A DNA stretch of 64,000 nt, taken from NCBI GenBank assembly GCA_006937955.1, contig SSNP01000031.1:1313718-1377717 (forward strand), read 5' to 3'. Source of the DNA: Pachypanchax playfairii. Lineage: Eukaryota; Chordata; Actinopteri; Cyprinodontiformes; Aplocheilidae. The position numbers and the translations under genes were made by a program. Below are positions 51,968 to 63,643 of the stretch, piece by piece. The notes beneath the pieces are model-generated. The model saw only the letters and a list, made by a program, of their open reading frames with translations. It had not been told where the DNA came from and did not search any database. The stretch's first letter is position 1. Each line of letters starts with the position of its first letter.

Positions 51968-53560
51968 CTTTTATAGCTGAACTACTAAAAGTAAAAAAAA
52001 CTGGTTTCACATTCCTTTCTATAGCAGTGAAGTCTTGTCTGTATTTATACATTTATTAGAATTAAATTTAATCTAATTAGATGATTTGGGCTCTGATTGT
52101 ATTTGTTATAAGATTGTTTGGAAGTTTGATTGATTTTGAGGTTCCTTGGAATTATAAATGTGTTACATAATGTGAAACCAGCCAGCTCTTCTTCTCTTCC
52201 TGAATTTCTTGTCCTTCAAGTGTGAAATATTTCTAATCTACAGAAGATCAGCTGAATGATCACACCTCACTAACACACGCAGCAGTGATCCCAGACTCTC
52301 CAACCCTGCAGCCTCGCGTTTCACCTACTTTGGAGAAACGCTGGGCTCGATCGCCTTGTTGTTTTTCACTCCATCATTCAGGTAAACATCCATCTGCTTA
52401 TTTCCTGCCAAAATCCTTTCACGTCCTTCATTGTTTGTTGAAACCCTTCCAAATCCCAACCGAGGAGCCGTGATTGATGGCAGCAAGAGATCATCTGAGC
52501 CCACACCAATTAAAACAAGTAGGTCCGGTGAGACGCAGCAGCAACTCATCATAATCTTTTTTCTGGATTCTTAAATTATCTGTAGACTTCACAAAAAATA
52601 GTGATTAACGGTTGCTGATGTTACCCTATTTATATCTACAATGTAGTTTGGAGTTTTTAATACAACCCACGCGATACCTGCAGTCTGATCAATCAGCTTT
52701 GTTTAGTCTGCGCTTGTCTTCCTCTACAGGAGGGCTGTCTGCCGCTGGCCTGGAATCCCGTGCACAAACATGTTTTTGTTACGTCTGCATGTATTTCTAA
52801 GATGAACAAATTAGATTGTCTTAACCAGAACAGTCTGTTTTCATTTAAAAAGAGCTTGTTTTCTGCTTAAAATACTGGACTTTTTACCGTTGCTGTGTTG
52901 CAACTGCACAAAGTCACAAAAAGCTGGATGTGCACAGCTTTTAAGTGTGCAGCTCTCATCCGTGTTTAAAAGACAAAAGCAGAGGGGAAGTGATGCAGCA
53001 TCCTGATGGATCATCTGTAATTACAGTCATGTGTGCTCGAGTTTCATGTGGCTCCTTTGCGATCGCACTCAGTTAGAGCTGAAATGAGAAACCTTTCAAG
53101 AAACAGAGCACATCAAAGCTAATGGAGCATCTGGTGTGACATTTATGAAGTTATTTTACTTTGTTGATGCACAGAGTAATCATGTGTCCAAAGGACGATA
53201 TCATCATATGCTGTTTGCTCTCCTTGTTTAATCTTTACTGTGAAAAACATCTGCCTTTTTTTTCCCCCTTTGCCTTGATTTCTAAATTAAAAATCAATTT
53301 ATTTCACAGCTTTCAAACAACTGAAAACTAGCCACTCGTCCCCTTTTTTCAAAATAAAAGTAGTGCATCAAGGCAAGGAGGGAACTTGAATCGATACAGT
53401 GATCAACCATATGTGAACACGATTATTTGTGTCTTTATTTTTTATAATAAAAAACATTAGAAAATCAGAACATTTTTAAGGAGGATAGATGGAACAACCG
53501 AACTATATAATATGGGCACTGGGTGTAAGAAACTTTTTCCCTCCTCCTGACCTCATGTTG
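51968..53560. other. intergenic stretch, nothing recognised
   Basis: Unique AT-rich DNA with no frame above about 75 codons and no recognisable repeat. Confidence 0.5.
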
Positions 53561-53589
53561 TCATTCATCTGTTATTTTTCTAACATCTA

Positions 53590-53767
53590 TGCGTGCTTAT
53601 GTATATGTATGTATGTACGTATTCTGTTGTGTGACCCTGGCTGACCGGAGCAATGTGCGCCTGCCTTAAGGGCCTGGCTGCCGGGAGAGTGACGGTCAAG
53701 CTGTTCTCTGTATCTCCATGTAATTTCCCTCCGTGGGACAATAAAGGCATATCAAATCAAATCAAAT
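53590..53767 (+). mobile_element. non-LTR retrotransposon 3' tail (L2/CR1/Rex1-type)
   Basis: It ends TAATTTCCCTCCGTGGGACA, then ATAAAGGCAT and (ATCAA)n at 53749-53767. The TTTCCC..GTGGGACaATAAAG hairpin followed by a short tandem tail is the standard 3' end of L2/CR1-like LINEs and their SINE partners in fish. Only the 3' UTR is recognised. The 5' limit is uncertain and may be further left, in the TATG-rich stretch. Confidence 0.65.
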
Positions 53768-54875
53768 GTCCTCTGATTGATCGGTGTTATTGTGACTGTT
53801 AACATCATCCAATCAGATTTTTCATACTAAGGCAGAGACTTTGTGGTAATGTTTAAAAGTCTAACACTCAGAAGGAACTTTAAACCTAAAGGTTCACACA
53901 TATAAGTTTCTACAACATTTTCATGACATTTTTTCATATAAAATATTTTTTCCTTTTTGTACGGGGAATATAATTTTGCTACATATGCACAAAACTAAGT
54001 TTAAACATACAAAATCTCATCTGCAAGAAGAATATCGGATTTACAAACATCTTATTTTTATAAACCCATATCAGACACGTTATCTGGTATCAGATTGGAG
54101 TATTTACTGAAAGCTGCACGTTTGCAGGGGATTTTCTGACACACTAATTGTATTTCAGGAAAAAGGCAATTAGAGTTACTCAGTGACATCTTGTTCTGTT
54201 TTCGCCTTTGAACAACAGTGTCTGAAAATTAAAAAAAAAAAAGCTTTCTTTCTCTCTTTTGACAACACAAGGTCAGTCTTTGTAAACTTACAGAAATGTT
54301 ACAGACAGCTGAAGATTGGTTCAGCAGACATAACTACGAGTTTTTGTTTTCTTTTTTGGTGAAAAAAAATCAATAAAACATCTGTGAGGGTTTTTATTGC
54401 TGTTATTTTTGTCTTGAAATGAAAGACGCTGTTGTAACTCAATGAGACGGACAAATACTCTCACTCAGTGTGACGGATTAAAAACTCCATTCACAACCTT
54501 GACCACAAGTCATCATCTTCATCTCCCTCAGCTACATACAACATAATAAGAATAAAAAAAAGAAAGAAAAAAAAAAAGGAAATGCCATAAAATTCCCCAT
54601 CCATCTTTTGTTCCACAAAGAGTGGAATTTACAGGTCGCCTGAGGACACGTCCATTCATTAAGCCCCCCACCCACCCGGAGGAGAAATTGGACCGGGTGC
54701 TCCCAAGTGCATCGCCATGTCACCTTGAACAAATCCAGATGATTAAGTGACAAGCTCTCTCACGTGAGGTTGCGTTATTTCCCAGGAAACTCTACTTGCT
54801 TTCTCTCCCATCTCATTTTCAAATCTAGAAATGCTAAAAAAAAAAAATGTATTAAAAAAAAAAAAAAAACACGCC
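53768..54875. other. intergenic stretch, nothing recognised
   Basis: AT-rich unique DNA with A runs at 54228-54242 and 54841-54869. The frames overlapping the A/T runs are artefacts. Confidence 0.5.
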
Positions 54876-54879
54876 TGCG

Positions 54880-55095
54880 TTTCTTACTCAATCTTCCAGT
54901 CCCGTGCCATGTAAGCAGAGCTAATTGCCTTTCATAATTAGGCCAGTGGCAATAATGGTTGAGCTGATAAAGCTGTGTGAGTGTGTGTGTACAGCCACGG
55001 CTCTTTTCATTTTTTTTCCTCACGTGTTTCAGCCAATAAAATGGGTCATCAATGAAATGACCCATATTAATAACCCACAAGGGTAGTTTTTTTTT
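54880..55095. promoter_or_regulatory. CNE-like block with paired homeodomain cores
   Basis: TAATTG (54922-54927) and TAATTA (54935-54940) stand 8 bases apart in a unique block, with AATAATGG and AATTAG words around. Enhancer-like by style. A short TG run lies at about 54975-54990. Confidence 0.3.
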
Positions 55096-56690
55096 TCCAA
55101 GCCAGCAAGTTTCTACACTGTTCCTCTGCAGGAAACTCAGAGTCTGCACGAGTATGAGTTGCTGGTGGAGCAACCTCACACTCGCGGAAGCTAGCATGTA
55201 AATTTGTGTAAAGCAAGACAAGGAAGAGTTTTAATTAGCCTGGTTAAGTAGGAGCTCACTGAGCCGCGGGGGTTCACCGAGGGGATTACGACAGATTTAT
55301 TTAGCCAAGGCTGCAGGAGACGCTGCGATATGATATATTCCAAAAAACAACAATAGCAGTGTAATCACACCCCCAACCACAGAACTCCAGCTAATCTATT
55401 CCCCTGTCTCGAAATGAGCACTCATTTTACTCCCTCTCATCTAGAAGTCAAGAGTTTAGTTTTTTTTTTTTCTTTCTTTACTCTACTGTCTCCGCTCCCC
55501 TCCTCGCTTCTGCGTTTCAACCCTTGTGGGCAATGTAGCGAGGTACTCAGACATGCTAACACAATCAACAATCAGGTCGTTTACTCCCTCTAATAGGCTC
55601 TCTGGTTTTCAGTAAAAGAAGCCGTATTGTTTATTTGATTGTGCTCACCGGGGGGAGAGTCCACAGGGGAAGTATTTGTTCCACGTGGAAGGCGGAGGTG
55701 GAATAGTACCGGCGAAGCATTGTTGCTTTTGTTTTGGCGAGACTTGTACAGGATGTTGGAACACTGAGACACAATGAAAAACCATAAAAAAGCTCAATTC
55801 AAAGTGCTGCTTCGAGAACGTCGTGTCTCTTTGGGACGCTTGTGCTGCACTTGTGAAGTACACTTGCTCATAAAGAGAATGGCTCTTAGTTCATCACGAG
55901 GCCTCCAGATGACTGAGTGGAGTTTTATTTTAACATAAAGTCACCATTATTTAAGCAACGCTTTGTTCTTCATTGGAATAATAAGAGTTGAATGTTATGT
56001 AACAGCAGATAAGTTGAAGAAAAGAGCGATTTTCATGAGAGGTTACGAGAGGTTTGGATTTTTTTTTGCTCTTACAGACGCACTGCAAACACCACTATTT
56101 AACAAGAAAACTGCCATAAAACTTCATTTTTCTCTTTCTATGTGACTGATTGTGAAAAACTTTCTAAAAGTAAAGAAACATTTGAGAGGATTTTCACTTT
56201 TCATGCTTTGAGTTGGACGACCTCAAACTCACGTCACTGGAATTTTGTCCATCTTGGAGAAATTCACTAGACATTTTCTCCCAAATAGTCACGAAGTCGT
56301 CACGGACGTCTGGAACTCAGTTTATTGTCTGAGTCAGAAATGTGAGACGACACTAACCTGTGAAACTACATTGTGTGCGATTCACAAAAAAAAAAGAGAA
56401 TCTTATATAAAGTTAAATAAATAAAGTTATAAACTGTAAATTAAGACAAAATAAAAACACACTGAGATGAAATTTGAATGAATGTTGCAATTATTCAAAA
56501 AGTGTTGTTAGTTTGAGTTTAAATAAGTTTATTATCTGATTGGACACAAAGGTTTTTAATTTATGTGATCAATTATTTGCAGTTTATCTCATTTTCATGC
56601 ACTTGGAATCTCAAATTCTTTTTTTTCAGCCACAATTTAGTTTCGTAGGTCGCCAACCCTTCCCAAAGTTGCAATTTTGACTTATAAAAC
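55096..56690. other. intergenic stretch, nothing recognised
   Basis: Unique, moderately AT-rich DNA with a T run at about 55460. No supported gene or element. Confidence 0.5.
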
Positions 56691-56692
56691 CA

Positions 56693-56693
<1 letters not shown>

Positions 56694-56754
<61 letters not shown>
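56694..56754. repeat. (CA)30 microsatellite
   Basis: Uninterrupted CA repeat of about 61 bases, the longest in the window. It abuts the element at 56755. Confidence 0.95.
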
Positions 56755-56760
<6 letters not shown>

Positions 56761-57042
56761 TTTGTTATCCATATGGGGACCGTCCATTGACTTCCATTGA
56801 TTTTAGTAACTAGATTTATACCTAACCCAAACCCTTTTACTAACCTTAACCATTACTGATCTATAACTAACCCTAAGACTAACTAAAACTCTATTCACAC
56901 CATACCTATAAACCTAACCCCTAACCCTAAAAAGGGGAGTCCCCCTCATGGGGACCAGGCTTCGGTCCCCACAAGAACCCTCGGACCCCAGAAAGATAGT
57001 AAAAGTCAGGAAACGGGTCCTCAGGAGGTCAGAAATACAAAC
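56755..57042 (+). repeat. teleost dispersed repeat with degenerate CCCTAA motifs
   Basis: It starts with ATATGGGGACCGTCCATTGA and CTTCCATTGATTTTAG, passes through CTAACC/CCTAA repeats (about 56820-56925), then CATGGGGACC, CGGTCCCCACAAG and GGTCCTCAGGAGGTC. The GGGGACC words at the left face GGTCCCC words at the right, giving inverted-repeat ends. CA microsatellites lie at both ends. The same arrangement is common in teleost genomes; its transposon class is unknown to me. Confidence 0.6.
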
Positions 57043-57063
57043 CCACACACACACACACACACA
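57043..57063. repeat. (CA)n microsatellite
   Basis: About ten CA units closing the right side of the CCCTAA-bearing element. Confidence 0.9.
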
Positions 57064-58088
57064 AATCTCTCACACACACAAAGTCATGAAAGGAAGAAGA
57101 ATTCACTGTTATTATTGACAACACAGAACACCTGTTTTTCTTCTATATGAGCTTTAAAAATAATTTGTTTATTATAATGTGGAAGATAAAAACACGCATG
57201 AATCTACATGTATGAAAAAAAGTTCATAATGTCTAAATAGTGTTTTGTTTATTGGATTATGCATATTATAATCCAACAAATTAAACAAGTGAATTAAAAG
57301 TAAAGAAGTAGGAGTTTTAAAAACCTTTTTGCAGAGCAGTATTTAGATCTGGAGAGAACAGATAACCTGTAGTTTCTATGTAAATATGTCAATTCAGTGT
57401 ATATTTCTTTAGAAATTAAAATAAAAACTGAATGAGGGTTTTTGTTTGGTGATTTATTTTCAAAACAACAATGGACAAACCACTAGAAAGGTCATTTGAG
57501 CTCATGTTTACAGCCCGTATTAAGTCACATGTGCATGGATAGTATCAAAAACAGGCACGTGGAAGAGTTGTGATGTCGAGACTGCAGCAGACAAAACAAG
57601 TCACAAAATTAAAAAAGTGATCATAAAGAAACATGGAGCAAGAATATACAAATAAAACTGCATGCTGATGGTGGTTTAAGAGTTTATTAGTGTTTTTGTG
57701 AGTGATACATGCCTCTCCATGTATGATGAGTCAGTTAAATGTGCTGCAGCAAACCCACACACACATCAGCTCCCCACATTGTGGGTGAACTAGCGCTCCA
57801 TTAATAAAGAAGTTACCCGTGTGTGACTGTTCTTCTGCTTTTATAGGAGCTTTGACATCAACAAAATTCCGGAATGGCCTGTGAGACACAGGAAGAGGCG
57901 ACAGTAGGTGCTGCAACGTGGGAACCACTCATTCACGCTGATTCAGCTGGCGTTGGCAGCAAAGAAACGTGACTGTGGACTAACAGGTCCAAAACACCCG
58001 CATTGCATCTGATGCTGTACAGGCAACGATCAAGCTGGCCAAGTTTCCACCCATACAGTTTCTACACGTGCTGGATCCAGTCAGGCTC
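57064..58088. other. intergenic stretch, no gene recognised
   Basis: AT-rich unique DNA. 57470-57960 is more complex and could hold a conserved element, but nothing specific is visible. Confidence 0.45.
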
Positions 58089-58089
58089 A

Positions 58090-58595
58090 AAGACCCCTTT
58101 TCCACTCGGGTCAGTACGTTATGGAACGGGACGGTTGTGTTTCCATTACTATCTCAGGAATGTAGATGTGTGTGTGAGGGCACAGCTTAGCAAGTAGCGC
58201 GAAGGTCCATGATGTCATTTGTAATTGACATAAGAGTAGTAAACAAATGTGGATGTGCACACTGAGAGCAGTAATGGACAATAATGGAGGACATTGAGTT
58301 ATTTTTGTCCTTTGTACTCAGACTGTTGCATTAGAGGTCGATTAGGCCTGATTCTATGACATCACTTCGCATGCACACTGCCAGGCCAATTGCCACTACG
58401 TAGGTACATGTTTGACTGACATCACTTTACTGGACCAATCCGTCCATAGGTGGACATGTTGGGTCGCTTCGGATCGAGGCAGAGGTGGTCCGAAAAAAGA
58501 GGTCTGGTCGGCCTTGAAAAAGGTAGCGAGACACGCCAGAACGGTTTTGAACCTACCCGTACCGACACTACCGAAAAGAAACCCCACACATGCAA
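58090..58595 (+). mobile_element. MITE-like DNA element with inverted ends
   Basis: The left end reads GACCCCTTTTCCACTCGGGT then CAGTACGTTATGG. The reverse complement of the right end reads GGGGTTTCTTTTCGGTAGTG then TCGGTACGGG. The two align with several mismatches. The interior has the GTTTCCATTAC and CAGAGGTGGTCC words typical of a common fish MITE family. No transposase or clear target duplication was seen. Several short frames through it are shadows. Confidence 0.5.
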
Positions 58596-58899
58596 ACGCC
58601 ACGGAGAAAGGTCCCAGCTGGAAGTCGAACCTGTCACCTTCTTGCTGAAAGGCATCATTGCTAAACAACTGCGCAGTACGATGTGTAAGTTTTCAGAATG
58701 AATAACTGGACTGACTGAGTGTCACTGGGGGGATTTTCGGCCTGCATGAGGTGATTCATCAGAATGATTCAGCCAGAGAAAATCAGCTGCTGTGTTTCAA
58801 AGATACCAACAGTTTTTTTCAAATTAAAAGCTAAAAATGTTAGAAATTAATAAAAAAAAAAAATCATACATCAGGGTTCCCTTTTGGGTAATAGTGTTC

Positions 58900-59090
58900 G
58901 GGGGGGGTGCCTAGCAGGAGCCAATTTGACAGGACAGACTTAAACGTACTCTGAGGGAAACTTACAAATTAGCCTCTGCGGAGGATTCTGACATGCCTTC
59001 CCTAAAATGTAAAGTCTCGACAATTAGCATGGACCTCCCGTCCCGGCTCAGCCGTCTGCCACGCCAAGCCGAACTTTAAGGGGGGGGGGT
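58900..59090. other. CNE-like unique segment
   Basis: A non-repetitive block containing AAATTAGCCTCTG, ACAATTAGCATGG and a GC-richer part, closed by a G9 run near 59080. Conservation not testable here. Confidence 0.25.
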
Positions 59091-59939
59091 CTTTTCCTGG
59101 TTGTTGTAACATTCTACCATTTCTTTTTAATTAACACCTCAGCTACTGAGTGTTTGGGTTTCCTCACTGGGAGCCGGCTCGCTTTTTTCCTTTTTTTTTT
59201 CGTATCTTACCAGAAAATCGTGGCACCTGTTCAGTTAGCAGCTGTTCCAGTCATCTCTGTTATAGAGAAAAAGAAAAGAAAGGTGTATAAATCAGAAGCA
59301 ATGACTTAAAAAGGATATAATCAGATTTGATGGGAATAGATTAAACATAAATAATTAGCCAATTTTGCCCATATTATGACTGTTTTCTGTTTTTTTTTTC
59401 TTTCTATTCATGAGGTTTCATTTCCCTGTCTAAATCAGGCAACAAAAACAAGTCAACACCACAGTCAGGTACATTAAGTATTCAGTTATTCTGTGTTTTT
59501 CTTCCTCACAGAATGCTTGAGTGTCTACATTTGAATATGGACCAGGACTGTCAGACAGCTTTCAGGTGAGCGCAGAAGCAGAAATATGCAGCCCGATAAC
59601 AGCTTTTGGCAGCTGCTGCATTTTTCTTTTGTTTTCCCCAAACAGGAAATAAATGCATATTTTGCAAATGTTAACTCTCATATCGAATCATTTCACATCA
59701 AAGGACGTGTATTGCTTTTATTAATCTATCTAACTTGACAGTTATTTGGTCCAAATTGGATTTGCTGCTGTTAGTTTTCATCACGTCTGTATTGGAAGTG
59801 ATAGAAATGTTTCAGTCTTTCCTGAATTGGTAATAAATTTATGGCACATTAAGAAGAGTTGTTTGCTTTAATAAATCTTATATTTTAAATCAGATGTACT
59901 TTTGTCATGCATATAACCTGTTCATTCTTACATAGCTAT

Positions 59940-60300
59940 TTGAACATCAGTCATGTAAAACATCGCTTCCTGCTCCCTCTTCCAATTAGACATATGAAAT
60001 CATCCTCAGCATATCAATCAGTGACTTTTACACCCTTTAATTTGCCATAATTATTTCATTTCAGATTGATCTGACTGTGCCATAGCAGATGGAGTGTGCG
60101 GTGCTGCTCTGTTCCCTCTGCACATCAAGAGGAGTCGTTTTAATTGGAGCCTTTTCAGTGCTAATTGTTCTCCCTGTTGTAAATCAGTGTCTGTTAGTCT
60201 CCCCAGGTCTTTGTTGGCAAATTATCTTGGCGGTTTCTTTGTCTCATCTCGGATTGAGTTTATCTGATTTAACCGTGTGATTGACTGCGATGATTTGGGA
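59940..60300. promoter_or_regulatory. CNE-like block, AT-rich with homeodomain words
   Basis: Contains CATAATTATTTC, TTTTAATTGG, GTGCTAATTG and GGCAAATTATC in a unique, frame-poor block (the 63-codon frame has no family). It looks like an enhancer-type conserved element. Confidence 0.3.
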
Positions 60301-60429
60301 TGTGCAGTGAGAGAATTCAAGGATTTATTCCCAAGACAAGAAGGATATTCTTACAACGATTGTACTTTACAAATGGATGATATTCATGGATATGATGACT
60401 GTTTTTCAGAAACGTAAAATAACACTTAA

Positions 60430-60840
60430 AGGAATATTTTATCCATTTTGGAGATAGTTTATGTCTAAAGGTGATGAATTATTAAAACTGTACTTGTGGT
60501 AATGTTTTGTAATGACCCAACAAGCTAACAGCTAGTTAGCTAACAACTAGTCAGGGCATAGGCTGTGGGTTCCTCCTACCTTTCCTGCAAAAACCAGAAG
60601 TTGGTGTCTTGTGAATGTAGACAGCCTACTCTTCCTTCTGTTCCCTCCCTGGAGTTTTAAAATGGAATTAATCCACTTTGATCTTCGCTGCCTTCCAACT
60701 AGCCGTTAGCTTAAAAGTCCCAATGGATGTAAACTCTTCTTCTCCAAACTGAGACCATTAAACAAGCATCTGTTGTCAGTAGGTAAGATATCAATCATTT
60801 CTAACTTTTGCACAAAAGCACATTTATGGATGAAAACTTA
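60430..60840 (+). repeat. dispersed repeat, CCAAACTGAGG family, second copy
   Basis: The core 60640-60805 matches 31968-32125. The left side begins near CTTAAAGGAATATTTTATCC, a start often seen in fish non-autonomous elements, and includes GCTAACAGCTAGTTAGCTAAC. The right limit is about 60840, just before the Harbinger element. Class unknown. Confidence 0.45.
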
Positions 60841-60870
60841 TTTTAATGCCTTGAAAAACAAAAACTTTAA

Positions 60871-61455
60871 TGGTGCGTTCACACTGGCAGCTTTGTCAAC
60901 GTCAAGCAACGTTCATAACACTTCAAGTTTGACGCTTGAAAGTTAAAGCTTGTAACGCTTGACTGTGAAAAAGAGCACGTAGGCGGGGCTTCCTTTGTTA
61001 TTGGCTGTTCGGAGCTATGGCGGATCATATAGAGAGAGGCTGGGCTTTATTTACTCCGTTTGTGGATACACCCTGTTCTTCAGATGCGTTCTGAGTTTGA
61101 GGAGTTAAACCATTTGGCTCGATGAGCTACATATGGATGAGGTTTGCTTCCAGCGCTACTTCCATCTGTCCTGCGCCCTGTTTGACGACTTCCTGCTTCA
61201 TTCAGGTACGTCACTGCGATGAGACGCTCTGATTGGTTGACATGCCGCTTCAAGAGTGTCAAAACTTCAGCTAGCAGAACTTCTGCGTTTCTCGCGTTTC
61301 AAGCGTCAACGCCTGAAACACTTGAAAGGTTGACGCTGCTAACGCTCACAAAGCGACGCAGAGACTCTGACGCTGGTCTGACGGACTCCACCATAGACTT
61401 TACCTGTAAACTTGACGCTTCTGACGTTGACGGTTGGGCCGGTGTGAACGCACCA
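60871..61455 (+). mobile_element. PIF/Harbinger deletion derivative
   Basis: It begins TGGTGCGTTCACACTGGC and ends GCCGGTGTGAACGCACCA, inverted repeats matching over about 17 of 18 bases, with further matching GTCAACGTCA inside each end. TAA lies directly on both sides (60868-60870 and 61456-61458), the three-base target duplication of PIF/Harbinger. The interior keeps a transposase remnant on the plus strand (about 61120-61206): E-L-H-M-D-E-V-C-F-Q-R-Y-F-H-L-S..F-D-D-F-L, matching the N-terminal region of Harbinger transposases (RFQRYFRLS-type). The catalytic domain is missing. Subterminal GACGCTT/CAAGCGTC repeats are present on both sides. Confidence 0.85.
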
Positions 61456-62965
61456 TAAGTTTTGGAGAAGCCACAGACTTTGAGTTCAGTCAACACAAAC
61501 AGCACCTGCCTTTGAATGTATATCAGTAGCCCATTAACTCCCGTCTGGCAGAGCAGACACTCTAAACTGACCAGAACGTCACTGAAAGCCTGTCTTCTAC
61601 CAAGGCTGTTGATGTATAGAGATAAATGGACTGCGGCCTTCATTGTCTCTCTGACACGCCGCATTCAGTTTCATTGCTCTTTGTGACAGGTCACTGGTGA
61701 AGAGATGCAAATGAGACAGTGCGCTGAGAGGAGGGGCACCCAGGAATAGTTCCATTTTCACCCATTGAGCTCTGCAGGATGGTTTTTGTTGCAGTTTTTC
61801 TGTTTTGGCACCACTGTTCTAAATATTTCCATCTACATGTCCTCAAGGTAGCATTTGAGCAATAGAAGTTTTGGGTCTCTTGCATGAAGGATTTCTGACT
61901 TTTGACCTTCCCCAAAGGGAGAGGGTGGGGTCTTGGTTTTTTCTGGTTTTGAGGCGGTGGTTTGTAGAGCAGGGGTAGGGATTAGATTAGTTTGGGGCGG
62001 GGGGAGGGTTGGATGACTGCTGCGCAAAGGCATAAGTTGTAAGGTGATACACACTGGACCCTCTTTTAGATCTGAAGGAACAACTTGTCATGCATGACCA
62101 CATTAAAGGTTCTACACTTCATATACAGACTTGAAAAGATCATTCAAACTGAAATAATCCCTTCAGTCTGAATCGTTAGGAAGAAGTAAAATCCATCCAG
62201 TCCAGCTGTTCATCGCTCCCAGCCAACTAAAACGTGCATAAACAAGTGCAGGTGTGTAGGACCGTATACATTAGCTGAAATGCATTAGTGAGTTGAGTTT
62301 TTTTTTTAAAATCCCGGCTGGCTTTTGGTATTTTTGTTACCATGAGATCTCAAATCACTGAAATCTAAGAGGTTTTCTCTCTCAGTGGAACACAGAGCGC
62401 GACTCAACAGATTAAGACTTGTTGACTGATGGCAGCTTAAACTATAGTGTCATTACACTCCCAGCCTCACTGGATAAGTGTTCCCCAACAACACCGGAGA
62501 AGGGGCAGACAGAATAAAGATGACAGATGTAGTTACAGAATTGAGCTTCTCCACTTTTCTTTTGACTGGCTTCACATTTCACTATTGGCTGTGGATGACA
62601 GCGTCAGTAAGCTCACATCTTTTAACCCAAGCCTGTTTTATTTATTTATTTAAACATTTTTAACACTATAATCCCAGATCTCATTTGTAAAAACAAAAAT
62701 AAAACAGCTGACATTTCCTTGTGCTTGTATCTGGATTTATTTCAGATCATTTAAAGATGGAAGTCTTTTACTTTGAAGGGCAAAAAGAATAAATATCTCA
62801 TATCTTTTGCTTTGGAGGTGGAGTCTTCAAGGCCTTTTGGGGGAAAGAGTTCAAATATTAATTAAGTGTCTTCATTTGTTTGCAATTTATCTTCTTTTTT
62901 TTTAAATTTTGTTGCATTCTAAGTGTCGAATTATTTTTTTTTGTCCCCAGTCACAGTTTAGTCTC
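61456..62965. other. intergenic stretch, no gene recognised
   Basis: Unique DNA with a quadruplex motif at 61994-62008 (G4, C, G6, A, G3) and T runs. No frame has family resemblance. Confidence 0.5.
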
Positions 62966-62969
62966 TTTG

Positions 62970-63545
62970 TCACGATTTGTGTTAGGTTAGTTTGGACCCA
63001 AACGCAGGAGACAAGAGCCAGCAACTTAAACTGAAAACACATTTTATTATATAACAAAATAAACAGACTGGCATGGCAGCAACAAAACAAGAAAAACAGA
63101 CTTACTGGAGGTAGGAGTAGAGGTGAGGTGAAAAAATCCAAATGAGACGAGGGAAGGAGACGAGCACCAGACGAAGACTCAAACTAAACGTACAGCTTTT
63201 ATACTAAATGAACACAAAAGAGAGCAATTAACACAAACGCAAGACACCTGGAGAAGAGAGGAAAACAAGCTACAGCTGAGGCACAGGGAGAACAGGAAGC
63301 ACAACAGATATCAAAATAAAAGCAAAACGGGACAAAACAGAACATAGGAGACCAGGGGGACACAGAGGAGAATAGGAGGAGACACTAACCCCCAAAATAA
63401 CCCCATAACTAAACCCTGAGACCAAGAACAAAACCACAGATGAAAACAGGAAGCAAGTAACAAACATAACCAGTGACCTGAACACAGAACAGAGATTAAA
63501 CTCAAAGCACTAAACTGAAAACAACTAAACTAACTAACTAAACTG
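62970..63545. repeat. teleost dispersed repeat (GGACCCAAACGCAGGA family)
   Basis: It opens with GTCACGATTTG, TTTGGACCCAAACGCAGGAG, then a TTTTATTATAT block, followed by long A-rich, purine-biased sequence (GGAGAACAGG, GACAAAACAGAACATAGGAG), and ends near AACTAACTAAC. This layout is a common fish repeat, probably a non-autonomous element. I cannot name the superfamily. The frames on both strands are low-complexity artefacts. Confidence 0.55.
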
Positions 63546-63595
63546 TTTGCCTAACATACCAAGGATACATGGAACGTGCCTTGATGCCTTCTCAC

Positions 63596-63643
63596 GGTCA
63601 CAAATTTCCCAGAATGCATTGCGGTATTTTCAAAAAATGGCGG
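63596..63643 (+). promoter_or_regulatory. ZNF143 (Staf) site and YY1 site
   Basis: TTCCCAGAATGCATTGCGG at 63606-63624 is close to the ZNF143/Staf consensus (ACTACAATTCCCAGAATGCATTGCG), and AAAATGGCGG at 63634-63643 matches YY1. This pair, a few bases before an ATG, is the layout of a housekeeping promoter and first exon in vertebrates. A dispersed repeat lies immediately to the left, so transposon origin is possible. Confidence 0.55.

Noticed and set aside
58396..58701. Four overlapping frames of about 80-90 codons
   Set aside because: They lie mostly in a MITE-like element and are shadows of one another.
63270..63505. Hydrophobic minus-strand frames
   Set aside because: They read through the A/purine-rich part of a dispersed repeat.
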